From: Sediminicola sp963974715
Lineage (GTDB): Bacteria > Bacteroidota > Bacteroidia > Flavobacteriales > Flavobacteriaceae
Direction of reading: 5' to 3'
Length of the DNA stretch: 64,000 nt
Assembly: GCA_963974715.1 (NCBI GenBank)
Contig: CAXBDK010000014.1
Span: 1 to 64,000 of the forward strand
The notes under the pieces: generated by a model
What the model was told of the DNA's origin: nothing
The model's database searches: none
What the model saw: only the letters and a program-made list of their open reading frames with translations
Position numbers and translations under genes: made by a program
Part shown: piece after piece, positions 42,437-51,983 of the stretch
How the letters are laid out: each line of letters begins with the position of its first letter
How positions within the stretch are numbered: position 1 is the first letter of the stretch

Positions 42437-43024
42437 TCAGCCAACCATGTCCATTAACGTTTTGTGGACCAAATGGGTAGGAAGTCCGACCACATTTGGA
42501 TGGGAACCCTTTATTTCCTCGATGCCAATGAGCCCTATCCATTCTTGGATACCATATCCGCCCGCCTTGTCATACGGACCGTAATTTTCAATATAAAAAT
42601 GGATCTCCCCTTCAGTAAGGGGCTTAAAGCGTACATGGGTTATACTGCTAAAGGTTTTCTGCTTTGCAACAGTGGTAAAACAGACCGAAGTGATTACCTC
42701 GTGCCAATCATTGGAAAGCCTGGTGAGCATGTTATGGGCTTCGGCGGCATCCGATGGTTTGGCCAGGGATGCCCCTTTGTGCCATACCACGGTATCGGAC
42801 GTTAACAGGATATCGCCCTCTTTCAGGTCGCCCTGAAACGCCGCCGCCTTTAATTGGGCAAGGTATTCCGAAATTTCCCCTCCTTTGAGGGATGGTGGGT
42901 AAACTTCCTGCACCTCTTTTAAGCGGATTTCGAAATCCAGTCCCATTTGCTTCAAAAACGCCTGCCTTCTGGGTGACGCCGAAGCAACTATGAGCGTATG
43001 GTTTTTTAGTAGTTCGTTCAACAT
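42437..43024 (-). CDS. maf: Maf family nucleotide pyrophosphatase
   Basis: This 195-residue enzyme hydrolyses non-canonical or pyrimidine nucleoside triphosphates (house-cleaning and septum-linked family). It begins LIVASASPRRQAFLKQMGLDFEIR (SxSPRR motif). It has DILLTSDTVVWHKGASLAKPSDAAEAHNMLTRLSNDWHEVITSVCF (SDTVV, with the catalytic Asp) and YDKAGGYGIQEWIGLIGIEEIKGSHPNVVGLPTHLV (KAGGYGIQ). Full length. It starts 3 bases after kdsC stops. Confidence 0.94.
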   Translation of the reverse strand: MLNELLKNHTLIVASASPRRQAFLKQMGLDFEIRLKEVQEVYPPSLKGGEISEYLAQLKAAAFQGDLKEGDILLTSDTVVWHKGASLAKPSDAAEAHNMLTRLSNDWHEVITSVCFTTVAKQKTFSSITHVRFKPLTEGEIHFYIENYGPYDKAGGYGIQEWIGLIGIEEIKGSHPNVVGLPTHLVHKTLMDMVG

Positions 43025-43027
43025 ATA

Positions 43028-43555
43028 TCACCCTAGTTTTGCATCAAAATTGGTCTCCCAGTGTCCACGTACCTTTAGGACCTGTTCCATGACATCCCTG
43101 ATACATCCCTGTCCACCGTTCAGGTGCGAGATGTATTTGCATACTTCCTTTACTTCCGGTACGGCATCCTGTGGGCAGGTGGGCAGGGCCACCAATTTCA
43201 TGGGGAGGATATCGGGAAGGTCATCCCCCATATAAAGGATGTTGTCCGGTGATATTCCATACACATCCATATATTCCTTAAGCGGTTCATCCTTATAGTG
43301 GGCGCCCAGATAGATATCCGTTACCCCCAATCCCTTAAATCGGTTCCGGACACCTTCATTGGTACCTCCGGAGATGATACAGACATTGTATCCCAGTTGA
43401 ACGGCGGTCTTTACGGCATAGCCATCCTTGGTGTTCATGGTACGGAGCATTTCGCCAGTGGTGGTGATCATGACCGATCCGTCGGTAAATACGCCGTCCA
43501 CATCAAATACAAAGGTGGTAATATCCTTTAGGTATTCCTTATAATTCTTTGTCAT
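43028..43555 (-). CDS. kdsC: HAD-type KDO-8-phosphate phosphatase
   Basis: This 175-residue enzyme makes KDO for lipopolysaccharide by removing the phosphate from KDO-8-phosphate. It lacks a cap domain, as the family does. The nucleophile motif is TTFVFDVDGVFTDGSVMIT (DxD), motif II is VCIISGGTNEG, and the later loop is YMGDDLPDILPMKLVALPTCPQDA. It overlaps the DUF2520 gene by 17 bases and precedes maf by 3 bases, so these genes are one operon. Confidence 0.92.
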   Translation of the reverse strand: MTKNYKEYLKDITTFVFDVDGVFTDGSVMITTTGEMLRTMNTKDGYAVKTAVQLGYNVCIISGGTNEGVRNRFKGLGVTDIYLGAHYKDEPLKEYMDVYGISPDNILYMGDDLPDILPMKLVALPTCPQDAVPEVKEVCKYISHLNGGQGCIRDVMEQVLKVRGHWETNFDAKLG

Positions 43556-44303
43556 GGGTTTCTTTTATTGAACCGCTAAGTAAGGAATAAATTTCCTTAT
43601 GCGTCCTATTTTGCAGAAGGGACAAGTGTTTTTCCATGGTTTTCCCATCGTCCCTAACGGCAGGCCCCGTTTGGGCCCTTTCAGGGGAAATTTCGGTTAT
43701 TTTTTGGGCGGTTTCCCGGATGAGCGGTAGTAGGATGGTAAATGGAATGTTGTTCTTTGCACATAATTGGGCACTAATCCGATAAAGATGGTTGGTGAAA
43801 TTATTGGCGAACACGGCGGCCAGATGAAGGGTGCTACGCTGTTCGGAGGAAAGTACCGACACCGAACCGGAAAAGGAACCGCCCAACCGCTTCAATAGTT
43901 CAAGGTCCTTTTTTGTGCCTGCCTCCACACAAATGGGAATATCCGAGAAGGAAATTTTTCTTCCCTTGGTAAAGGTCTGTAGGGGATAGAATACCCCCCT
44001 TCTGGCATTCATGGATAATATGGAAAGGGGCATTGCCCCAGAGGTATGCACCACCATGGCATTTTTATGTTGGAGCTGGGCAGCGACCTCGCCAATGGCC
44101 CCATCGCTAACCGCAATGATATATATATCTGCATCCGCAATTTTTTTGATATCGGACCGTACGGGGACCTCTTTTTCAAATTTTGCCAATTCCCGCTTGT
44201 TGCGCCCTGCCATTTCCACAATTTGTACCAGTGGATTGTCCAAAAAAGCACCAAATAGGTGACTTGCCAGATTGCCCGTACCAATGATTACAATTTTGAT
44301 CAT
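43539..44303 (-). CDS. Rossmann/DUF2520 family protein (NADP oxidoreductase-like)
   Basis: This protein of about 254 residues starts MIKIVIIGTGNLASHLFGAFLDNPLVQIVEMAGRN at ATG 44303; a TTG at 44309 is less likely. The nucleotide-binding GTGNLA motif is followed by DADIYIIAVSDGAIGEVAAQLQ and VVHTSGAMPLSIL. The C-terminal DUF2520 helical domain has AAVFANNFTNHLYRISAQLCAKNNIPFTILLPLIRETAQK and QTGPAVRDDGKTMEKHL. The family resembles ketopantoate or pyrroline-carboxylate reductases, but its substrate is unknown. It is the first gene of the operon. Confidence 0.88.
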   Translation of the reverse strand: MIKIVIIGTGNLASHLFGAFLDNPLVQIVEMAGRNKRELAKFEKEVPVRSDIKKIADADIYIIAVSDGAIGEVAAQLQHKNAMVVHTSGAMPLSILSMNARRGVFYPLQTFTKGRKISFSDIPICVEAGTKKDLELLKRLGGSFSGSVSVLSSEQRSTLHLAAVFANNFTNHLYRISAQLCAKNNIPFTILLPLIRETAQKITEISPERAQTGPAVRDDGKTMEKHLSLLQNRTHKEIYSLLSGSIKETHDKEL

Positions 44304-44404
44304 GATCAAAAATACAAATTATGGAGCAGCAACTTAGTAAATAATTAACAAGGTTGTTTTGCTTTTTAAACTGGTGGTAGACCTGTAAAATCATAAAAAG
44401 ACCG

Positions 44405-44412
44405 TAATTTTG
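44405..44412 (+). promoter_or_regulatory. -7 box of the ccsBA-like gene
   Basis: TAATTTTG matches TAnnTTTG and lies 28 bases before the start at 44440. The -33 TTG is not at ideal spacing. Confidence 0.5.
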
Positions 44413-44439
44413 CCTCCTGAAATCAAACCTTACCTCCCG

Positions 44440-47400
44440 ATGACGGATCTTCTTAAAAAATTCTTTTTTTCTACCCGCTTAATGGCCGTGCTTTTTATAC
44501 TTTTTGCAACGGCATTGGCCTTTGGTACTTTTATAGAGAGCTGGTACAGTACGGAAACGGCAAGGATATGGATATATAATACCACTTGGTTCGAGGCCAT
44601 CATGGTATTTTTTGTGATCAACTTTATAGGGAACATCCAACGGTATAGGTTGGTGCGAAAGGAAAAATGGCCGGTATTGGTGTTGCACCTTTCATGGATA
44701 CTTATCATCATCGGGGCCTTTGTGACCAGGTATATCAGTTTTGAGGGAATGATGCCCATTAGGGAAGGCAGTTCCGAAAAAGTGTTCTATTCGGACAAGA
44801 CCTTCCTGACGGCTATGGTGGATGGGGAAGTGGGGGGAGCGCTGCAAAGGAGAAAATTTGAGGACGATCTGATCGTAACCCCGGAAGCCATCAAGTCCAC
44901 CCTCCCTTGGAAGTTCGATTTTAAGGGCCAGGATTTTTCCATTTCCTATGTCGGTTTTATGAAAGGCGCCAAGGAGGGCCTTGTTCCCGACGAAAATGGG
45001 GAGGAATTTTTAAAGATAGTGGAGGCCGGTGATGGGGACAGACATGATCACTTTTTGGCCAATGGGGAAGTGGCCAGCATCCACAATGTGCTTTTCGCCC
45101 TGAACAAAAAAACGGAAGGTGCCATCAATATCTATGTTTCGGACGGGAATTATACGATAGAGTCGCCCTTTGAAGGCAACTTTATGCGGATGGCCGATAA
45201 GTTCCAGGGCCAGCTTTATACCGATAGCCTTCAGACCTTACAGCTGCGATCGCTCTACAATACCGCCGGAATGCAGTTTGTGATCCCCGATCCGTTGATG
45301 AAGGGACGCTACGATATCGTTCCCCTACCGGCGAACGAAGTGGACAAGACCTCACAGGATGCACTTATATTGGATGTTACCTCAAAAGGGGAAACCGTGC
45401 GGAAAAAAATATTGGGGGGAAAGGGCAGCTCCAATTTCTCCGAAAAATTCGAGGTAGGGGGACTGCAGTTTACCTTGGCGTACGGCTCCAAGGCATATGA
45501 ACTTCCGTTCCATGTAAAACTGAACGATTTTATTGCCGAAAAATATCCGGGCACCGAGAAGGGCTATGCTTCCTATATGAGCAAGGTGACCGTAGAGGAC
45601 GATCGGCCGTTCGATTATGATATTTTTATGAACCATGTACTGGACCATAAGGGGTACCGTTTTTTTCAGTCCAGTTTCCACCCCGATGAAAAGGGGACGG
45701 TTTTGTCCGTGAGCCATGATTTTTGGGGGACATGGATTACCTATATAGGGTACTTCCTGTTGTACATAGGGCTTATGGGGATCATGTTTTTTGGGAAGAC
45801 CCGCTTTAGGGACCTTGCCGACTCCCTTGAAAAGATCAAGGAAAAAAAGAAGGCCATGGCCTTGGTACTGGTACTTGGCTTTACGCTGGCCGGCCATTCC
45901 CAAGAGAGCAGCCATGCACACGAGGGTATGCCATCTGCAAAAGAGGTCGATTCCATCCTATTCGCAAACGCCGTTTCCAAGGAACATGCCGAAAAATTCG
46001 GGGAACTGGTGATCCAGGACGATGGGGGCAGAATGAAACCCATAAATACCTTTGCGGCCGAACTGTTGCGAAAATTGAGCTTCCAGAACGGTTACGGTGA
46101 ATTGGATCCCGATCAGGTCTTTCTGTCGATGATGGCCAATCCTTCCCTTTGGTACAATACCTCCTTTATCGCGCTCGATAAAAAGAAGCAGAACGATAGC
46201 ATCCGCAAAATAATTGGGGTGCCCACGGGACAGGAGTTTGTAAAAGCGACGGATTTTTTCGAAGAGAACGGACAGTATAAATTGGCCCCTTATCTGGAAA
46301 AGGCCTATGCCACCAATACGCCCAATAAGTTCGAGCAGGATTTTAAGGATGTGGATCTGCGATTGGGCCTTTTGAACAGGGCCCTGGGCGGCGAAATAGT
46401 AAAGATATTCCCCTTATTGAACGATCCCAACAACAAGTGGATATCGGCAGTGGAATTCAGGTCTGGCAACTTTCAGGTAAGCGATTCGCTCTACGCCAAT
46501 TTTATCAGGAACGCCATACCCTATTACCTGATGTCCCTTGAAAACGCCAAACGTACGGGAGACTATTCGGAACCGGACAAGTTATTGGAGGCTTTTCGAA
46601 AAAACCAACAGAACCATGGTAGCGAGGTGTTGCCCTCGCAGAACAAGATCAAGGCAGAAGTACTTTATAACAAGCTGGACATCTTTAATACGTTGTATAA
46701 ATATTATGCTTTGTTGGGAATTGGCATGTTCCTCTTATTGGTCTTTCAGATATTCAGGGACCGTGAAATTTGGAGAGCGGGCATTTACTTCTTTAAGGGC
46801 AGTCTCATTCTGCTCTTTATCTGGCATACGGCAGGTTTGATCTTTAGGGCCTATATTTCTGGACATGCCCCTTGGAGCGACGCCTATGAGAGCATATTAT
46901 ATGTGGCATGGGCCACTATGGCCATTGGGCTTGCCCTGGGGCGCAAGAGCGATATGACCATAGCGGCGACCGGATTTGTGGTATCCATGCTGTTATGGAT
47001 AGCCCATCAAAGCTGGATAGATCCTTCCATTGCGAACCTCCAGCCTGTTCTTGACAGTTATTGGCTCATGATCCATGTGGCGGTCATAGTGGGCAGTTAT
47101 GGGCCCCTGACCGTGGGAATGATCTTGGGGATCGTTTCCCTTTTGCTCATCATCCTTACCACCCAAAAGAACCGGGAGCGTATGGAGATCAATTTAAGGG
47201 AGCTGACCGTTATCAACGAACTTGCGCTCACCACCGGTCTTGTAATGCTCACTATCGGTAATTTCCTGGGCGGACAATGGGCCAATGAAAGTTGGGGCCG
47301 GTATTGGGGATGGGACCCGAAGGAGACCTGGGCACTTATCTCCATCATGGTCTATGCCTTTGTAATACACTCAAGATTGGTCCCGGGAATGCGCAGTAGA

Positions 47401-47607
47401 TGGCTCTTTAATTTTATGTCGATCGTTGCTTTTGGCAGTATCATGATGACCTATTTTGGGGTCAATTTTTACTTGGTGGGACTGCACAGTTATGCCAGCG
47501 GGGACCAAGTGATCACCCCTACCTTTATCTGGTATACCGTGGCAGGGGTCCTTGCCTTGGGAGCGCTTAGTTATTGGCGGTTTGGGGTACATTACAAAAA
47601 GGAATAA
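44440..47607 (+). CDS. Cytochrome c biogenesis protein CcsBA (ResB-CcsA fusion)
   Basis: This protein of about 1055 residues starts MTDLLKKFFFSTRLMAVLFILF at ATG 44440. The first part is ResB/CcsB-like: spans LMAVLFILFATALAFGTFIES and WPVLVLHLSWILIIIGAFVTRYISFEG, a large periplasmic part, then ISVSHDFWGTWITYIGYFLLYIGL. The second part is CcsA with HTAGLIFRAYISGHAPWSDAYESILYVAWATM, LDSYWLMIHVAVIVGSYGPLTVGMILG and the haem-binding WANESWGRYWGWDPKETWALISIMVYAFVIHSRL (WGxxWxWD). It exports haem and attaches it to c-type cytochromes. The fusion and length are normal for Bacteroidota. It is monocistronic. Confidence 0.93.
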   Translation: MTDLLKKFFFSTRLMAVLFILFATALAFGTFIESWYSTETARIWIYNTTWFEAIMVFFVINFIGNIQRYRLVRKEKWPVLVLHLSWILIIIGAFVTRYISFEGMMPIREGSSEKVFYSDKTFLTAMVDGEVGGALQRRKFEDDLIVTPEAIKSTLPWKFDFKGQDFSISYVGFMKGAKEGLVPDENGEEFLKIVEAGDGDRHDHFLANGEVASIHNVLFALNKKTEGAINIYVSDGNYTIESPFEGNFMRMADKFQGQLYTDSLQTLQLRSLYNTAGMQFVIPDPLMKGRYDIVPLPANEVDKTSQDALILDVTSKGETVRKKILGGKGSSNFSEKFEVGGLQFTLAYGSKAYELPFHVKLNDFIAEKYPGTEKGYASYMSKVTVEDDRPFDYDIFMNHVLDHKGYRFFQSSFHPDEKGTVLSVSHDFWGTWITYIGYFLLYIGLMGIMFFGKTRFRDLADSLEKIKEKKKAMALVLVLGFTLAGHSQESSHAHEGMPSAKEVDSILFANAVSKEHAEKFGELVIQDDGGRMKPINTFAAELLRKLSFQNGYGELDPDQVFLSMMANPSLWYNTSFIALDKKKQNDSIRKIIGVPTGQEFVKATDFFEENGQYKLAPYLEKAYATNTPNKFEQDFKDVDLRLGLLNRALGGEIVKIFPLLNDPNNKWISAVEFRSGNFQVSDSLYANFIRNAIPYYLMSLENAKRTGDYSEPDKLLEAFRKNQQNHGSEVLPSQNKIKAEVLYNKLDIFNTLYKYYALLGIGMFLLLVFQIFRDREIWRAGIYFFKGSLILLFIWHTAGLIFRAYISGHAPWSDAYESILYVAWATMAIGLALGRKSDMTIAATGFVVSMLLWIAHQSWIDPSIANLQPVLDSYWLMIHVAVIVGSYGPLTVGMILGIVSLLLIILTTQKNRERMEINLRELTVINELALTTGLVMLTIGNFLGGQWANESWGRYWGWDPKETWALISIMVYAFVIHSRLVPGMRSRWLFNFMSIVAFGSIMMTYFGVNFYLVGLHSYASGDQVITPTFIWYTVAGVLALGALSYWRFGVHYKKE

Positions 47608-47802
47608 ATCTTTGCGTTTATAATTCCTATGGGGACGTATATCCGTATTTTGTAACTTAGTCCCACCAAGTGGGATGTACGGTGCTCCGATCCCGCCACA
47701 AAGAACAGTATGGCCATTTGCCGTAGGCCACCCGAGCGTTTCCCAAGGTTGTTGAGAACTTGGAACCGGTGGAGGGGAATTAACAATTTAGCTCAGAAAA
47801 CA
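47608..47802 (+). promoter_or_regulatory. Structured 5' region of the trans-sulfuration gene
   Basis: About 140 bases before the start can form three hairpins: CCCAC/GTGGG (around 47662-47674), TGGCC/GGCCA (around 47711-47730) and CCAAG/CTTGG (around 47743-47763). It does not match the SAM-I, SAM-II or cobalamin riboswitch consensus that I know. A regulatory leader is possible but unproven. Confidence 0.3.
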
Positions 47803-48960
47803 ATGAAGGAAAAAAAAGCCATTGGATTGAATACGATCTGTACCCATTTTGGGGAATTGGGGGACGAACGGTTCAAAGGGGCCATTTCCCCCCTTTATAT
47901 GAGCACCTCCTATGCTTTTGAGGATGTGGACGTAAAAAGGTACCCCAGGTATTTCAATACGCCCAATCAAGTGGCCCTTTCCGAGAAATTGGCCGCTTTG
48001 GAACATACCGAATCTGCGATGCTTTTCGGAAGTGGGATGGCGGCCATCAGTACTTCTTTAATGGCCTTTTTAAGGGCGGGCGATCATGTAGTGCTGCAAA
48101 AGACCCTATACGGCGGGACCTATAACCTGGTCACGGAGGAATTCCCCAAGTACGGCATCGAGTTTTCCTTTACTGATGGACTGGACCGCGAGGATTTTGA
48201 GGCAAAAATACGACCCAATACCAAAGTGATCTATATAGAGACGCCTTCCAATCCCTTATTGACCATTACCGATCTAGGGGCGGTTGCCGACCTATCAAAA
48301 AAACACGGACTGCTGTCCATGATAGACAATACCTTCGCAAGTCCGGTCAACCAAAATCCGGCCGATTTTGGAATCGATATCGTGATCCACAGTGCCACCA
48401 AATATATGGGCGGGCACTCCGATATTTTGGCAGGTGCCGTAGCAGCATCCAAGGAACATATGGAACGTATATTTCAGTTGGCCAAAAACTTTGGGGGCAG
48501 TTTAAGCGATTATACCGTCTGGTTGTTGGAGCGAAGCATAAAAACAATGGGTATACGGGTGCGGGCGCAAAACGAGAATGCCATGCGGATGGCCAAGTAC
48601 CTTGAGGGAAACGAACATATAAGTGCGGTATATTATCCAGGATTGGAATCCCATCCGGGACACTCCTTGGCGAAATCGCAAATGAAGGGGTTTGGGGGAA
48701 TGCTTTCCTTTGAACTGAATGAAGAATTTAACGCCTCCCAATTTCAAAAATCGTTACAGCTGATAAAACCCTCCATGAGTTTGGCGGGAATAGAAAGCAC
48801 CGTCCTATCGCCCACCTTGACCTCGCATTCGCTCTTAAGCGCAAACGAGCGTGCCAAACAGGGCATCTCTGACGGACTGATCCGTTTTTCGGTCGGGATA
48901 GAAGAAGTGGAGGATCTGATATCGGATATTGAACAAGCCTTGAAAACGATGGGGTCCTAA
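47803..48960 (+). CDS. PLP-dependent trans-sulfuration enzyme
   Basis: This protein of about 385 residues starts MKEKKAIGLNTICTHFGEL at ATG 47803 (a GC-rich extension to 47710 does not look coding). Typical Cys/Met metabolism PLP-enzyme blocks are ISPLYMSTSYAFEDVD, YPRYFNTPNQVALSEKLAALE, AMLFGSGMAAISTSLMAFLRAGDHVV, YIETPSNPLLTITDL and DIVIHSATKYMGGHSDILAGAVA with the PLP lysine. It could be cystathionine gamma-synthase, cystathionine beta/gamma-lyase or methionine gamma-lyase; the sequence does not decide. It is followed by bshB1 after 37 bases, a possible functional link because bacillithiol uses cysteine. Confidence 0.92.
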   Translation: MKEKKAIGLNTICTHFGELGDERFKGAISPLYMSTSYAFEDVDVKRYPRYFNTPNQVALSEKLAALEHTESAMLFGSGMAAISTSLMAFLRAGDHVVLQKTLYGGTYNLVTEEFPKYGIEFSFTDGLDREDFEAKIRPNTKVIYIETPSNPLLTITDLGAVADLSKKHGLLSMIDNTFASPVNQNPADFGIDIVIHSATKYMGGHSDILAGAVAASKEHMERIFQLAKNFGGSLSDYTVWLLERSIKTMGIRVRAQNENAMRMAKYLEGNEHISAVYYPGLESHPGHSLAKSQMKGFGGMLSFELNEEFNASQFQKSLQLIKPSMSLAGIESTVLSPTLTSHSLLSANERAKQGISDGLIRFSVGIEEVEDLISDIEQALKTMGS

Positions 48961-48997
48961 TGATCCTATCAGAAAACAACTTTCTAAAAGATACCAA

Positions 48998-49720
48998 TTG
49001 AAACTAGACATTTTAGTATTTGGTGCCCATCCCGACGATGCAGAGCTTGGAGCAGGCGCGACCATTGCAAAGGAAGTGGCCAATGGCCGTAAAGTGGGGA
49101 TCGTAGACCTGACCAGGGGCGAATTGGGCACTAGGGGGTCGGCCGACATTAGAGATCGGGAAGCCGCTGCCGCTGCCAAGATATTGGGGGTGGAAGTAAG
49201 GGAAAACCTGGAATTTGCGGATGGATTTTTTGTGAACGATAAATGGCACCAATTGCAGGTGATACGGATGGTTAGAAAGTACAGGCCCGACATCGTGCTC
49301 TGCAATGCCATTGAAGATCGGCATATAGATCACGCCAAAGGGGCCAAACTGGTAAGCGATGCCTGTTTTTTAAGCGGATTGGTAAAGGTGGACACCCAAT
49401 GGGAGGAAGGTGACGGATGGCAGGAGCCATGGCGACCAAAACATGTTTACCATTACATTCAGTGGAAAAATTTGGAACCTGATTTTGTGGTGGACGTAAG
49501 CGGTTTTATCGAAAAGAAAACAGCGGCCATCCTGGCGTATTCCTCACAGTTTTTTGACCCCAACAGCAAGGAACCCGAAACACCCATTAGCAGTAAAAAC
49601 TTTATTGACAGCGTAAATTATAGGGCCAGAGATCTTGGAAGGTTGATTGGGGCGGAGTATGCCGAAGGCTTTACCGCAGAGCGTTATGTGGCCGTTGAAT
49701 CCCTGTCCTCATTGCGCTAA
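48998..49720 (+). CDS. bshB1: Bacillithiol biosynthesis deacetylase BshB1
   Basis: This 240-residue zinc hydrolase removes the acetyl group from GlcNAc-malate in bacillithiol synthesis. It begins LDILVFGAHPDDAELGAGATIAKEVANGRKVGIVDLTRGELGTRGSADIRDREAAAAAKILGVEVRENLEFADGFF, with the PIG-L HPDD motif and the BshB1-type TRGELGTRG block. It continues CNAIEDRHIDHAKGAKLVSDACFLSGL (HxDH). Start codon TTG at 48998. Full length. It is the only bacillithiol gene in the window. Confidence 0.94.
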   Translation: MKLDILVFGAHPDDAELGAGATIAKEVANGRKVGIVDLTRGELGTRGSADIRDREAAAAAKILGVEVRENLEFADGFFVNDKWHQLQVIRMVRKYRPDIVLCNAIEDRHIDHAKGAKLVSDACFLSGLVKVDTQWEEGDGWQEPWRPKHVYHYIQWKNLEPDFVVDVSGFIEKKTAAILAYSSQFFDPNSKEPETPISSKNFIDSVNYRARDLGRLIGAEYAEGFTAERYVAVESLSSLR

Positions 49721-51807
49721 CCTACATTTTTATACCTGTTCTTGGTCTTGGGAAGTGTGAAATAAAAACAACTTCCCTTTCTGGGAGCACTTTCTACCCA
49801 GAGGGTACCATTATTTTTCTCTATCATTTCCTTACATAGGGAGAGTCCCAGCCCGGTACCTTTTTCGTTATTGGTCCCATAGGTCGTCAGGGTGGAATTG
49901 GGATTGAATATTTTTTCCTGGGTCTCCAGGTCCATTCCCACTCCGGAGTCTCTCACCGAGATCAACCAGTAGGTGGTCTTTTCCTCGGCATCAATGATCA
50001 CCATGCCATTTTCAGGGGTGAATTTCAGGGCATTGCTCAGCAGGTTCCTTACCACAATATCTATTTGGTCACCATCGGACCAGATCAGGGTTTGGAAAGC
50101 GAGCTTATTGATCATTTTGATGGACTTGGTCTCGGCGATCTCATGTAATAGGTTAAGGTTGTCCTGCACAATTCCTTCCAGGGAAACGAGGGATGGTTTT
50201 GTAACATCGCCCTTCATCTGGGTCTGGCCCCATGACAACAGGTTGTTGAGGGTGAATGAAATATGGTCAATATCATTGCGTATTTTTGGAATAAAGCCCC
50301 AAAGTTCCTCCCGTTCCAGATCACCGTCCTTAAAGAGTTTTAAAAGGCTCTGTATGGCACCTATGGGTCCACGCAGGTCGTGGCCAATAATTGAAAAAAG
50401 CTTGTCCTTTGTGCCATTGATCTCCTTTAGTTCCGTTTCCCTGTTGAGCAATATCCTTTTCTGTAGCTGCAACCTTTTGGTCATCCTTTTGGAGGCTTTT
50501 CTTCCATTGAACGCCACTATGGACAAAAGGATAAAAATGATAAGGGCGGCACTGGAGAGGTAAATATAGTTTTTCTGTTTGGCAAGGGCACGATTGTTAT
50601 CGCTGATAAGCTTGTCCTTTTCCATTTCATAGTTCATCCGTATCTTATGGACCGCTATGATCTTTGAGTTTTTGTTTTTTATCAAGGTATCCTTGATGGA
50701 AGTATAGGTTTCGTGGTATTTAAGGGCGGTATTGCCATCACCTGTGGCTTTTGCCAATTTGTAAAGGGTCTCGGAACAGTTTTGGATGGCGATCTGTGAT
50801 TGTATCTTTTCGGCCTTTTTCATGGCCTCATCGGCATATTTTTGTGCCAATCCATAATTGTGCAATCCCAAATGCGCCTGTGCCTTCCCGTTCAGAAGGT
50901 CGATCTTTCCCCTATTGTCCTCTATTTTGGAGTGCAACAGCTCACTTTTGTCATACCAGTACAGGGCCGTCAGATACCGGTTCTGGTGGAGGTTTATACG
51001 CCCTTTGGTCTCATAGGCGTAGGCAAGCCAGTCCAGGTTTTCCACTTTTGTAAATATGTCAATGGCCTCATTGATATTTTCAAGGGCCAGATCATATTTT
51101 TTTACGCTCATATATTCGAACCCTATATTGGCATATACCTTTCCGGAAAAGAAAAGGTCTGTTTCCCCTTCACAAAGGTCCAGTCCCTCCCGATAGCTTT
51201 TCATGGCCAGTTCGTGGTCGTTTATTTCCGAATATACCACCCCTAGGTTCATTTTGTAATTTTTCAGTTCCGCTTTCCTGCCCGCTATGCCGGCAAGGTC
51301 TATCGCTTTTGTATAGGTGGCGAAAGCATTGGCATAATCGTCTTTATAGAGGTAGGCCACGCCCAGATTGTTCAGGGCCTTTAATTTGATATCGATCGAA
51401 TGGGTGGCCTCCGCGATTTCTATGGCATTGTTGTTGAACTCGATTCCTTTATCGATATCGCCGGTGTTCAAGTGGTAGAACCCAATGTTTATATAGGAAC
51501 GCGCCATCCCGTTCCGATAATTCATTCGTTCACTTATGGTGAGGGCACGATTGGACAATAGCAATAAACTGTCCGAATTGGTAAAACCCAATTTGCTGCC
51601 AAGGGCATTTAAAAGATTGATATATAAGGTGTCCCGTGGATCAAAATTCTCCCGATCGGTCAGGGCCCTTAATTCCTTTTTAAGGCTGTCCTGTTCCTGT
51701 AGTTGACCGTACAGGGTGCCGGTCTGCCATATCATTGAAAAGAACACCAAGGTCCTTCCAATAACTTTAAAGGGCAATTTACCGGGAACCGATCTTTTTA
51801 GGAACAT
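49717..51807 (-). CDS. TPR-containing sensor histidine kinase (copy 1)
   Basis: This 696-residue protein has an N-terminal signal or anchor segment, then about eight tetratricopeptide repeats (residues 70-380, for example ARSYINIGFYHLNTGDIDKGIEFNNNAIEIAE), a membrane span (YIYLSSAALIIFILLSIVAF) and a coiled linker. The His-phosphorylation site is LFSIIGHDLRGPIGAIQSLLKLF. The HATPase domain has VVRNLLSNALKFTPENGMVIIDAEE, LISVRDSGVGMDLETQEKIF and NEKGTGLGLSLCKEMIEKNNGTLWVES. It would sense something in the periplasm through the TPRs and phosphorylate a regulator; no regulator gene is adjacent. It overlaps the bshB1 end tail to tail by 4 bases. Confidence 0.93.
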   Translation of the reverse strand: MFLKRSVPGKLPFKVIGRTLVFFSMIWQTGTLYGQLQEQDSLKKELRALTDRENFDPRDTLYINLLNALGSKLGFTNSDSLLLLSNRALTISERMNYRNGMARSYINIGFYHLNTGDIDKGIEFNNNAIEIAEATHSIDIKLKALNNLGVAYLYKDDYANAFATYTKAIDLAGIAGRKAELKNYKMNLGVVYSEINDHELAMKSYREGLDLCEGETDLFFSGKVYANIGFEYMSVKKYDLALENINEAIDIFTKVENLDWLAYAYETKGRINLHQNRYLTALYWYDKSELLHSKIEDNRGKIDLLNGKAQAHLGLHNYGLAQKYADEAMKKAEKIQSQIAIQNCSETLYKLAKATGDGNTALKYHETYTSIKDTLIKNKNSKIIAVHKIRMNYEMEKDKLISDNNRALAKQKNYIYLSSAALIIFILLSIVAFNGRKASKRMTKRLQLQKRILLNRETELKEINGTKDKLFSIIGHDLRGPIGAIQSLLKLFKDGDLEREELWGFIPKIRNDIDHISFTLNNLLSWGQTQMKGDVTKPSLVSLEGIVQDNLNLLHEIAETKSIKMINKLAFQTLIWSDGDQIDIVVRNLLSNALKFTPENGMVIIDAEEKTTYWLISVRDSGVGMDLETQEKIFNPNSTLTTYGTNNEKGTGLGLSLCKEMIEKNNGTLWVESAPRKGSCFYFTLPKTKNRYKNVG

Positions 51808-51983
51808 TTCATATTAAAAATTATTCAGGATAAATTTAATGGCGAATCGAAAATTAGGCTAATTAATGTTGTGAAATGTTCAAATATGTGTGTTTTGACC
51901 ACGTAAATGTGTATTTTGTCGATTTTCACAAAATAATGGGGCCTATCCTTTTAAAATAAGTAGTATTATTCTTACATTGTAAA

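Noticed and set aside
47608..47802. SAM-I or SAM-II riboswitch before the trans-sulfuration gene
   Set aside because: The leader lacks the conserved cores of both classes; only generic hairpins are present.
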